NCBI GenBank assembly: GCA_027627225.1
Contig: CM051024.1
Location: forward strand, 46,358,547-46,422,546
Direction of reading: 5' to 3'
DNA from: Congeria kusceri
Lineage: Eukaryota > Mollusca > Bivalvia > Myida > Dreissenidae
Length of the DNA stretch: 64,000 bases
The position numbers and the translations under genes were made by a program. Below, piece after piece: positions 24,363 to 34,562 of the stretch. Under the pieces are notes generated by a model. It was not told the origin of the DNA. It made no database searches and was given only the letters and a program-made list of their open reading frames with translations. Each line of letters starts with the position of its first letter. The first letter of the stretch is position 1.

Positions 24363-25328
24363 ATTGCTTTATACATTATTGAGTAAATAACACTTTTGTT
24401 TTCACACCTCAGATTTCCAGGCCAGCAATCATTGCACTGTAGTAAGTTGGCAAATTGGACTCGCATCTAAGCCATATTTGTGTATGTCATTCTTTGTTCT
24501 TTTTATGTTCAGCTTAATACAGCGTATGTCACTGTCAGAAGACAGCAATTTGCATTGGTAATATACCTGTCATCTTAATATGATTTCGTTTTTCTTATCA
24601 TTTTCATTGTAAATTGAATATAATAATAGGTCTTACAAAATATCTGGATTTAGTATGTTCCATGTTCAATTTACAAAACTGATGTTTCAGGAGAAGTGAG
24701 TATTCTATCAAAGGGTAATAAATGTTCAAAGTTTCTTGTCTAATGATAATAAATATGAACTTTAATTGAGTTACTTCAGTCGAGATAGCACATACTTTAA
24801 TAAGAGGACCATGAAGATTTCCATAAATATGGACAATTTATTGTGCGGTAATTTACACCCATCTTTATTGAAATCTCTTAAACCAACCAAAAAACAACAA
24901 TTTTAGCAAATACTCTAATATGTTTAAAAAACAAATCGAGAAATAAAACAATGATATAGTTGTAGTTTTTACTTTATAGAACACATTATAGGCGGAATCG
25001 GCTTACGCCTCCCCCCCCCCCCCGAAAAATTGCCAAAAAAATCTTTTTTGATTAACTTAAAAATTACTTTTTCATCAAAGTTTATCAGTTTATCATATTT
25101 CTTTCATATATTGCAAAGAAGGCTAGTACATATCTAGAATCTGTTCAAAAAGCTTAACTATGATATCGCGTACATAAACTATCATTGTTTTGCAATATAT
25201 ATAATTTATGCATGTACAATATGTTGGAAAGTACAACAGTTCAAAATACGTGTTAAAATGTTGATATTATTACAACTGTTCCAATAAAAGCAAACCACAC
25301 GTTTAAGTCTTAGGAATTAAACTAGATA
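24363..25328. other. Non-coding stretch
   Basis: No gene is recognised. It holds a C-run at 25011-25023 and AT-rich sequence. Confidence 0.4.
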
Positions 25329-26110
25329 TGTCACAGACACGGATGCTCCCACGATGCATGTTTGGACACAGACAAAGGGTGTGTCGCAATCACTAATTTG
25401 TACCTTCACAAATTTATTTTAATATAAATTATATTGTGGAAAAGATCAAAGGACCATTAACATTTGCCAAAATTAAATGCAGCCCAAAGTCCTTTCTTTA
25501 CGATCATCTACACGTTAGGTTTTTTCAGCTGTGGACGTTTGAGCAAACTCCGCCAAGTAGTTAAAGAGGATTTTAGTCACACAATTTCGGGGAGTAGCGG
25601 AAAAAACGGAAGGGCCATAATTCTGCCAACATTGGTCGCAGCAAAAATTCCTTGCTTTACGATCACCTACACGTTAAGGTTCTTCAGCTGTGAAAGTATG
25701 AGCGCAATCTGCAAAGCAGTTTAAGAGGAGTCGAGTCAACAAAATTGTATAGTGGAAAAAACAACAACAACAAAGGGACATAATTCTGCCAAAATTAGTC
25801 GCAGCGAAAATTTCTTTCTTATAATGATCATCTACACATTAAAGTTCTTCAGCTGTGAAAATTGACTGGAATCGGCGCAGCAGTTAAAGAGGAGTTGAGC
25901 ACACAAAATTCTATAGTGGAAAAAAAACAACACAAAAGGGCCAGAATTCTGCCAAAATTCCAAAATTAGTCGCAGCCAAAATTTCGTCCTCTACGATCAT
26001 CGACACATTAAGGTTCTACAGCTGTGAAAGTTTGAGCGAAATCGGCCCTGACGGACGTACGGATGGACAAACGGATACAAGTGCAACACTTAATGCCTCT
26101 CATTATGTTT
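25329..26110 (+). repeat. Tandem array C, about four monomers of 155-170 bp
   Basis: The left end reads agacacggatgctcccacgat. The monomer anchor is gggccataattctgccaaaat (about 25445, 25612, 25778, 25945), followed by acgatcatctacacgttaagg, ttcttcagctgtgaaagt and gcagttaaagaggagt. The right end has cggacgtacggatggacaaa and cacttaatgcctctcattatg. Array G at 61.6 kb is a second member of the same family with the same left and right ends. Confidence 0.8.
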
Positions 26111-26516
26111 TTATAGTGACTAACAGGTTACGCATGCGCAAATAAATTCTTTCATTGTTACATATAACATATACAATGTTTGACCTCAATTTTCACCATG
26201 ACCAAGCTACTTTTTAATATATCACCATACATCGTTGGAAAGATAAGGCCATAAACTTTTGAAAAAACAGCCTGTCAAAATGTTATATGTGTTGTAACTC
26301 AAAATATTTAACTTAGAATAAACACACCGGTTTTGACGGGCATGGAGGCTGCCATTTTGTGTATGAATACATGGGCCAAAAGTTATGAAGCCGGGGACCA
26401 CTAAGAACAAAGTAGTGCCAAAAAAACATTTTTTTTCTTATTTCTTACATATATACCTTTAAATTGATACCAAAACATATCATTTAAACTGTATTTTAAA
26501 AATCATATGCATTATA
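26111..26516. other. Non-coding stretch beside the Mutator-like unit
   Basis: Contains gtagtgccaaaaaa (26413) and a segment with ggccaaaagttatgaagccggggaccac. I could not find an inverted partner near 30 kb, so no terminal repeat is called. The 62-codon minus-strand frame is not recognised. Confidence 0.3.
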
Positions 26517-26574
26517 CACTGAACCCTATGTGTTTATTATCTAACTGACTTCCGTTTTGGTGTAATTTGACCTT
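26517..26574 (+). repeat. Left copy of a direct repeat flanking the Mutator/HNH unit
   Basis: cactgaaccctatgtgttta...ctaactgacttccgttttgg...gacctt. It matches 29833-29914 in the same orientation, except that the right copy carries 24 extra bases between two tgac tetramers, so the left copy looks like a microhomology deletion. Confidence 0.75.
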
Positions 26575-27514
26575 TAAGCAAACCCAACCCTTTTAAATTT
26601 GAATAAAAACCACATTTTTCATAAGTCTGATCTATTTCGAGAAAGAACATGAAGTCCTATCACACTGGTATAAGGATTTATTGGAAAAAAATAAAATTGA
26701 AAATACCACATATAAAGGCATTTCGAGACAAGAATTTAGACAGAAAATATTTACTTAGGTACATCTTGGAAAACATTATTTTAACTCAGAATTAAGCATA
26801 ACTTTGAGTTTTAATAGGCATAGCAGATGTAATATATGATATCAGAGGTGAAAACAATCTTCATTGGCATTCTAAATGTTATAGACCAGGTTTTTAAGCT
26901 GTTTTGAGCTATAAAAAAAATAATTTTCTGCATTTTTTGGGCTAAAATCCATATAAAAGTAGCATGTCAGATGCCATTTGACCCCAGAAAAGGGTTTGTT
27001 TACATAACAATCAACAGACAGTTCCTCCTGACACACAATAAACAAAAACATGTCAATGCCAGGTACTAACTAACAGTCTTTTATCAAACCTGAACCTGTG
27101 TGTAAGGTGTGAATTCCTTCTAGGCCAGTCTCGAGCAACTTTCAGTCTGTATCCAGTACTCAGTGCTGTGTAATCTGTGGAAATACAAAGGTTTTCTGTG
27201 CATGTTTACTCATTATTGTGATTACTAGTGTAAGTTAGATATAATTAGTGTACATATACAATAGTTTACTCTTTTTTTATTGTGATAAGTCTAGTCGCTA
27301 TGCCGGCTTCATAGCGTCGAACTCACTTGCGAAAAAGTGGGTTCAAAAAGGGGCTTGGGAGTCCCAACAATGGTAGAACTCTTTCTTTTCCTACTGTTGT
27401 TTATAAGAAGTATGTGAGATTTGAAAAGAAGTCATTTGTAGAATTTGTAGAAGTAGAATACATGACAATAACAATGTACTAACCTTCAAAGATACCGATG
27501 GTACGGACACGTCT

Positions 27515-29187
27515 GTGTCAACGTTACGTCCCCGTCCTAATGCCACAAATGTAGTTGATGAGTACAATAGTTTTGATGACTCGTCACTACATCCAGACTT
27601 GTATACCAATAAGTTGATGGCTCAGGCTGAGGTCCAGGTTCTTTTCAACACAGCATTTAAAGAACATACTCAAATTAAACCAAACTGTGATGGCGATTTA
27701 AATTTTGGTGCCGCTATCTCCATTAGGTGGGGACTAGGATGGCGTGAGCGGCTAAAATGTACAAAGTGTTCGTACATTAGCAAGGATCGCAATCTTTACG
27801 AGGAGGTTGATTGTAAAAAAGGACGTGGTAGGCGTGCCGCAAAAGTAAACATAGGCCTTCAGCTTGATTTGTGCACAACACCAATCAGCAATACCGGTGT
27901 GCGCAGAATTCTTAACAACGCTAATATAATAGCCCCCACCCAGTCCTCCATGCAAAGATTAAGTAATAAAGTTAATGAAAAGGTAGAAAGTGTCAATGTT
28001 AAGGACATGCATGAGCAAAGAGTGTCCCTTGTGAAGGAAAATGCCCAAATAGGTCAAAAAATGCCAAAACTGTAAATGTAGAGGGCGACTCGTGCTACAA
28101 TAACCCCATGTTTAATTCCGACAACCACGTTTTGTGAAAATAACACTAAAGACAAGAAAATAGTAGGGGTACGTATTGCCAATAAACTTTGCATGATTGG
28201 AGCTCGCTTGCGAAATAAGGGGAACAATGTTGTTTGCCCAAACCATAGGGGTCATTGCTCCGCAAATGTATCCGAATCAGATCCAATAGGTAACGAAGGT
28301 AAATGGTCTGAAATAGTGTCCCGCAACATATCAAATGATGTTAAAATAGCGGGTTATACTGGTGATGGTGACTCTAGGAGTCATGCAGGTGTGAGCAAAG
28401 GGAATAAACATAAAGTTGAACACTTTAAAGACATAAGGCACTTAGCAAATTGATTAAAGCGTGCTGTTCACAAAGCCAACTTTAGTTCAAATATGTTCAA
28501 ACGGTCTTCAAACACAAACTTTAAGAATCGCTTTGCTCTTTCGATAAAACAATGGTGTGTGGCAGAGTTAAAGACAGCCCACAAGGTTCACAATGGTGAC
28601 CTAAACAAAATAAAACAATGTATGCCCAAGGTAGCCGATGCAATTGTTTCTTGCTTTGGTGGGTATTGCGGACAGCCCTGCAAAGCATCTATTTTAATTT
28701 GTTGTGGTAACTACCGACAGGCTAAAAACTTTATGCCAATGAATGCTAAACTAAGAATGACAGAGGGTGATAAGGCATTACTTTTAAAATGCATGGCCAT
28801 TATGCTTCTCCCTCAGCCCTTGATCAAACCAAATTTTTTACCACTACGCAAAAGCGCGAGGTCGTGAATCAATCTTATCAGACAGTTAACCCAAAAATGA
28901 TAACTAACCCTAGGAACTTTGCTGGAAGGATTCACGGCCAGGTTCATAAACTAAACAATGGGTACGCAGTGTCTGTGTTGATTAAAACCAAGTCTCTAGG
29001 GGCCACCCTTACAAAAGGTTCAACGGTCATACGTCAAATACGGAAGACCGATCAAAGAACCCAACGGCCGAATAAAGAGGAATTGAAAAACGCAAAACTA
29101 CTACGTACGCGACACGCCAGAGACGGTATAAATTACATGAAAATTTGCATTATAGTAAGGGTCTCACTGACATGGTACCAGTCTTGA
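27515..29187 (+). pseudogene. Mutator-like transposase (MULE), broken
   Basis: Four frame segments line up with the Mutator-like transposase domain found in many invertebrate genomes. 27515-28075 carries AEVQVLFNTAFKEHTQ, a CTKCSY zinc-type pair, KKGRGRRAAKVNIGLQLDL and TPISNTGVRRIL. 28072-28133 carries the VEGDSCYNN acidic motif. 28146-28867 carries CPNHRGHCSANV and the TGDGDSRSHAG acidic motif, then a basic C-terminal region. 28830-29187 ends with GATLTKGSTVIRQIRKTDQRT. Lesions seen: single-base frameshifts near 28070 and 28130, an in-frame TGA at 28451-28453, and a frameshift near 28800-28840. The true start is uncertain; the same product may begin upstream near 27410. It moved its own element by DDE cut-and-paste chemistry in family terms; it cannot be active now. 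Confidence 0.75.
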
Positions 29188-29456
29188 GAAGTTCTAGACA
29201 TTTAAGAGACCACAGTTATGTATAAATAGAGAATACTAGGTTAGCGTTGAATAAAGATAAGTTTATTTAGCGAGGCTTAGAAAACCTGGACCGAGCACGA
29301 GCCTTGTACTTGTGTATATATGTATAGTTTTGCCTCCATTTGCTGCGTATCATGCATTTTTTTTTCAGCTGAATGCCTGATTTTAGTACAATTACAAACT
29401 AAAATGTGAACTGAATAGAATCTCTTAAATTTGCAAATTAGGAAAATTGGTATGAT
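29188..29456. other. Spacer between the convergent Mutator-like and HNH frames
   Basis: About 270 bp without coding sequence, including ctttatttag and a poly-T at 29360-29368. No terminator or TIR is recognised. Confidence 0.4.
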
Positions 29457-29835
29457 TCAAAGGCATTTCGGATGGTCATCATGGCCGATGCATCGGCCAG
29501 TGCGGACACAAACTTTGCGGCCATTATTAACAGTTACAGGTTTTAAAACTAAATGATAAGGATTGCAACACATATGTATTATGACATAAATGAGATAATT
29601 GTTGCGACTCGTGCAAATTAATGTCAAAATGAAACTGAAAAACAACACGAGGAAAATAATGGGTCTTGGATGGTGACTCTGGTGGACATTTTGCTTTAAC
29701 TTTCCCATATCTACCCCCCTCATGTCCACTAGAGCAACAATCCCATAAAATACAGCCTTTAATGGGGTCAAGATGGCATCTGGTAGCAATTCTCTCCATT
29801 ACAGTGCGTTTGTAAGCATCCATTAAAAAAAACAC
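29457..29835 (-). pseudogene. I-PpoI-like His-Me finger (HNH) endonuclease domain ORF, one frameshift
   Basis: On the minus strand the frame from 29835 (or the Met at 29823) carries RCHLDPIKGCILWDCC, then SHLCHN, whose His (codon about 29590-29592) sits at the general-base position. A frameshift near 29578 moves to a second frame with CCNPYHLVLKP, NNGRKVC and RCIGHDDHPKC, ending at once in TGA. The Cys/His order fits the two structural zinc sites of I-PpoI-type homing endonucleases, and the second zinc-loop group (C, C, H, C) is at near-family spacing. The first Asn of NN lies nine residues after the His of NPYH, as the metal-binding Asn does in I-PpoI. The role is DNA cleavage in family terms. 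It lies convergent to the Mutator-like frame and next to the right flanking repeat. Confidence 0.7.
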
Positions 29836-29914
29836 TGAACCCTATGTGTTTATTATCTAACTGACAGCATGTAACCCTGAGGATGTGACTTCCGTTTTGG
29901 TGTAATTTGACCTT
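29833..29914 (+). repeat. Right copy of the direct repeat flanking the Mutator/HNH unit
   Basis: Same cactgaaccctatgtgttta block as at 26517, with 24 additional bases (agcatgtaaccctgaggatg and flanks). On the minus strand it lies immediately upstream of the HNH frame and could hold its promoter. Confidence 0.75.
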
Positions 29915-29919
29915 ACAGT

Positions 29920-32475
29920 GAATCTGTGATAATTGTTTTAAACACAATTTACGTAACCGACCAAAGAAAGAGTCGCGCTTATTTATTTAAATAAATGGTT
30001 TGATGGTGAATATTACTTCATAAGGAATGACTTTTTTTATAAATTAAACCGATACCAAAAAATGAGACACCAGAAAACAGAACTATGTTAGCAAAATCGA
30101 GATCGGCATATAAAACAACCATTAGAAATAAAAAAAAGTTCTCATGATAAAAAAGTTACATCGCAGATAGAAGGTGCAAGGTAACACAATGCTAAATTAT
30201 ATTTGAAAATGCGTAATGAAACATGTTGTTCACAAAATGATAGTTCTGCAAATATAACACCATCTAATTTTGAAAATTATTTCGAGGCTATAAACGATCC
30301 AGACTCACACTTTTATCAAGAAGACGATGATATTTTATATTTTAATGAAATATGGTAAACTACAAGTTATGTGCAATGCACTTGCATGACAACGATTTAA
30401 TTTTAACATATGATGAGATTTACAAAGCATGTACACAGCTTAATTCCGATAGATCGTGAGATACAGACTATTCAATAAATGAATTTGTTAAACATGGCTT
30501 CCCACATTTCGAAGTATATTGTACCACTTTTTAACAAGATTTTTGAATTGGTTGTTTCCCCTACAAATGGACTGAAGGATATATTTTACCGCTGTTTAAA
30601 AAGGGGGATGTTGATTTACCTGAAAACTATAGAGGAAATGCTTTACTTAGTACTTTTGGCAAACTATTCACAAGAGTCATTAATAATAGATTGAACACAT
30701 GGGCGGAGAACTATAACATATATTCAGAACCACAAGGTGGGTTACGAAGAAACATGGGCACAATACACAACTTATTTACTCTGTCAAGTATCATTAACCA
30801 TATTTTGAACCAAAATAAGAAGCTGTATGTATGCTTTGTCGATTTTACTAAGGCCTTTGACTTATTAGTAAGAGGAAATATAAACTTATACAGCATAGTA
30901 TTCGAGGTAAAATGATGAATGTTATAAAATATGTGTATAGTAATGTTAATTCGCGAATCAAATACAGATATTGTCTGAGTAACTCTTTTACATGCGATTG
31001 TTTATCTCCGTTTATCTTTTCTATGTATATTAATGATCTAAAAGAACAATATTTATTGAATGGTGTAAATGGTATTTGCATCGGACACTTAAAGCTTATA
31101 TTATTATTATATGCCGATTTGCTTCAAACGACAACGAACTTCAGCAATCACTTGATTTACGTTTGGACTACTGTAACAGGTGGAAACTGAGAGTTAATAT
31201 TAATAAAACAGAAGTTATGATATTTAAAAAGGCCGGAAGACTGAACGATTATCTTAAACTTTTGTATGATGGGAATGATATTGAAATAGTTAATCAATTC
31301 ACCTATCTTGGAATAACTTCACTTCAGGCGGTTCTTTAATAAAACATTCGAAATTCTAAACGGACAGGCAGTTAAGGCTATATTTAAATTGAAACAATAT
31401 CTAAATTAAGTTTACCCATATTAAAACTAGTCTTGTTATAGAACTATTCGATAAACTAATCATGCCAATACTAAACTACGGATCAGAAAAATGGGGTTTT
31501 CAAACAGTGAAAACTTTATACGTATACATTTACGTTTTCTGAACAATTTGCTAGGCGGGAAGCTGAGCACAAAAATGATTTATACACGGGGAAGTAGGTA
31601 GAACATCACTATACTGTTACAGACTGAATAACATAATAAGATTTTGGTTTGAAGTCGTGATGTCGTCCGACCGAAAATATATTAAACATGTCTATAATAT
31701 GCAGTTAAATGATATGGACTTGTTTCCTACAAAAACAAACTGGGCATTACAAGTAAAAGTACTTATTGAAAGCATGGGTTTTTAATCAAGTATGGTAAAT
31801 CCAAAGAGTATGCAACACATATTATTGTTTTACACATTTTTAAACAAAGAGTTAAAAACTGTTTCATTCAAAATTGGCATGAAAGGTTAAATCTATCATC
31901 GAGAGCGAATACGTAATCATTATTTGCAAATTTCATTGTTACCTTGATAATGTAAAATAAAATAATTCTGACCTGCGTTATGTCGCTTACGTGTCTCTTC
32001 ACATAGATTAGCAATTTACAAGGGTAGATGGAATAAAGCAAATAAGACTCCAAGAGGAGACAGAAAATGTCAGTTATGTAATTCCATAGAAGACGAGTTC
32101 CATTTTATGTTTGAATGTCAATTATACCACAGCGAAAGTAAAGTATATATTAATAAATTATTTTGAAAACGAGCAAACATCCCAACACTTATAGAACTTA
32201 TTAACACTGAAAATGAACGCTTATCAGTAAAACGTGCGACCTATATTTATAAAGTATTTAAAATACATAACTCATTTGATTAGGTCATGCTATTTGTATA
32301 CTGCCATTATATTTGATTGCGTAATGCTATTTGTATACTGCCATTATATTCTTCATTTGATATGTTTATGCGACATTGATCACGATGATTGTTTATATGC
32401 CCATTATTCTGTTTTATAACAGTTTGAACGCATGGGCTTTATGTTTATTGTTCGAAATAAAGTTTTTCTTCTTCT
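29920..32475 (+). pseudogene. LINE reverse transcriptase pseudogene with C-terminal zinc motif and 3' UTR
   Basis: Pieces in several frames give one non-LTR retrotransposon product. 30.05-30.35 kb: NETPENRTMLAKSRSAYKTT and NFENYFEAINDPDSHF, the linker before the RT. 30.55-31.33 kb: RT with ENYRG, TRVINNRLNTWAENYNIYSE, VCFVDFTKAFD, LSPFIFSMYINDL, a degenerate LLYAD, and LRVNINKTEVMIF. 32.07-32.28 kb: CQLCNSIEDEFHFMFEC and the terminal VKRATYIYKVFKIHNSFD, stop at 32281-32283. Multiple stops and frameshifts are present. The 3' UTR holds a 39-bp tandem duplication (atgctatttgtatactgcc at 32287 and 32326) and ends near aaataaagtttttcttc. An endonuclease domain is not seen, so the copy is 5' truncated. 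Confidence 0.75.
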
Positions 32476-32499
32476 ATACATGTACAGTATATTTATGAA

Positions 32500-32955
32500 T
32501 ATTATTCGGCAATTAAAAGTTCCAGCACAGGCTTTTAATCTAAACAAGAACTCCGCAAGTCGGGTGTGTCGCCGGACGGGACATAACTCATGTAAGATTA
32601 GAGCAATTATGCCGAAAACCAAACTTAACCTTCTTTTAATGCTTACTAACACTTCACTAAAGTTTCATCATGATTGCCCAAAAACTTCTCATATTATTGT
32701 CTGCACAAGCCTTATCTGAACTGCCGTATGTTTTTAAGGGACATAACTCAAGTACGATAACAACAAATACACCGAAAATCGAACTTAGCCTTCCTTTTAT
32801 GACTACTAACACTGCCCTAAAGTTTCATAATAATTGCACAAATACATCTCAAGTTATTGTCTGCACAAACAGAAGGAGACACCACCGCCGTCGCCGCCAA
32901 CAACGCACCCGCCGCCACAAGTAACCCCTATATGTCGCCTTTTCAGGCGACACAA
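32500..32955 (+). repeat. Tandem array D2, two to three monomers of about 162 bp, with terminal hairpin
   Basis: gggacataactcatgtaag at about 32578 and gggacataactcaagtacg at 32739 are 162 bp apart; each is followed about 80 bp later by aaagtttcat. A CCG/CGC-rich segment (32876-32920) leads to the hairpin tgtcgcc-ttttca-ggcgaca (32933-32952), the likely right end of the element. Confidence 0.7.
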
Positions 32956-34277
32956 AAACAGTAAATCAAGAATTTTACCAGAAAAATGTGCACTATAGGT
33001 CAGATATGTCATACATTTCAATACATTTTTATATTCAATCTGTCATTACGTGTTGTCGATTTTCTCGCATGTGTTTGGTGTTTCTGGCTTCTGCGCACAA
33101 GCACAAATACATTCATAAAACAAAAGAACCTAATACATCACCAGAACGATAGACTATGGACAAACATATATTTGCATTTTTCTTGAAGCGTGCAACCGGA
33201 TTAATCTGTGTGTGTCCTGTTTAACTCCGATTCATTAAGAATGTGACCGAATTGACTTTATTGTGGTCGGTTCAATTTGTGACCGGTTTGACTTGCTTCC
33301 TCCATTTTCAGCCTGACTGACCTATGTACTCAGGTATCACTTGACAGTTTCAGACAAAAATTCGAATTGGCAGGGAGAAAAAATTCTAATAAATAGGGAT
33401 ACAGTGAAACGGAGCAGCATTTTTTGAAATGTTAAGGCTTTATTTTTTGATAACGCAAACATAACAATTCATTAGACTATGACGATTTTAAATGATATCA
33501 GTAGAAATATATCAAGGGTTCATGTGTATAATTAGTAGTGCAAATTGTGTATTCATGCTACGCGAATAACAATTCGACATATTCCGAATCTTCTTTCATA
33601 ACATTTATCTATAGAAAATGTAGCATCTTTTTACAGATTAAATAACATCTATGGAGAAGTTGATAGAAAGATGCAATTATAAATAATCGTTAATAAATCG
33701 TAACCACATTTATTGAAATTTTTAGGTTTATGATTCTCTGAACGCTATTATTTATGCATGTACGAGTGTATTAACAACGCTATACAGCCGTTGCTAGCTA
33801 CGCGCGCAATTTTTAGAATGCCACTACTTTTTGTGGAATGCGATGAGCTCGCTAGAATCAATGGGCTACTTGGAACGGCAACTCTGTGAGATTTATGCAG
33901 GGGAACATTGCACAATCGATATTTATAGAGCGTAACGCTTATATAAATGTAGGCTAAACAAAATAGTTATTTCGTTACGTGAACGAATATATCATTCTGT
34001 TTATGGCATACAATGAGAAAATACGTTCATAATTAGCCTCAGTTCTAGAGTATACGCGAGGATATGTTTATAACTTCATTTTAACCGCTTATGTAAACAA
34101 TTATTTAATTTTTTATTCCCCAAAAGTATGCAACAGTTATTGGTTTACGTTAAACCATTGTTTGAAGTTTGCAGTCCTTAGAATGAGAAAATTTGCCCAA
34201 TTCTATTGACATTCAATTTTCCCGCTGCATAATTATCGCAAGAAAATCTGGGTCAAAAGTGATCTTAGACAGCTACG
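32956..34277. other. Non-coding stretch
   Basis: No gene, RNA or repeat was recognised here beyond short tgaccg(a/g)(a/t)ttgact-like boxes at 33242-33295. Confidence 0.35.
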
Positions 34278-34562
34278 CCGAAAAACCGCATTGAAATCGG
34301 TAAAATAATAACGTTATTGGTAACTTTTTATCGTAAAATTATCTCTACGCGATAGCTGGTGATGCCTCTGGAGTAAATCAGCATGTACATCAGTGTATAT
34401 TCCGTTCGTACCAAGCGTTTTCGAACTTAGACATTGTAAAATGCCTTTCGCAAATAAGAAACAGTTTTCAGTGGAATAAACGTCATTAACGTTCATTATA
34501 ACGTATGCCAATTTAAGATATATTGAATTATATTTTATGGACTGCGGCTTTAAAAGGGCGTA
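34278..34562 (+). repeat. Dispersed repeat D, copy 2 (reference copy)
   Basis: This is the uninterrupted plus-strand copy, from aaaccgcattgaaatcggta to ggactgcggctttaaaa. The matching minus-strand copy is at 10095-10377 and an interrupted copy at 48650-49820. The 103-codon minus-strand frame across it has no recognised product. Confidence 0.7.

Noticed and set aside
29920..32283. An active LINE
   Set aside because: The YADD box is degenerate and split, there are several stops and frame changes, and no endonuclease domain is present.
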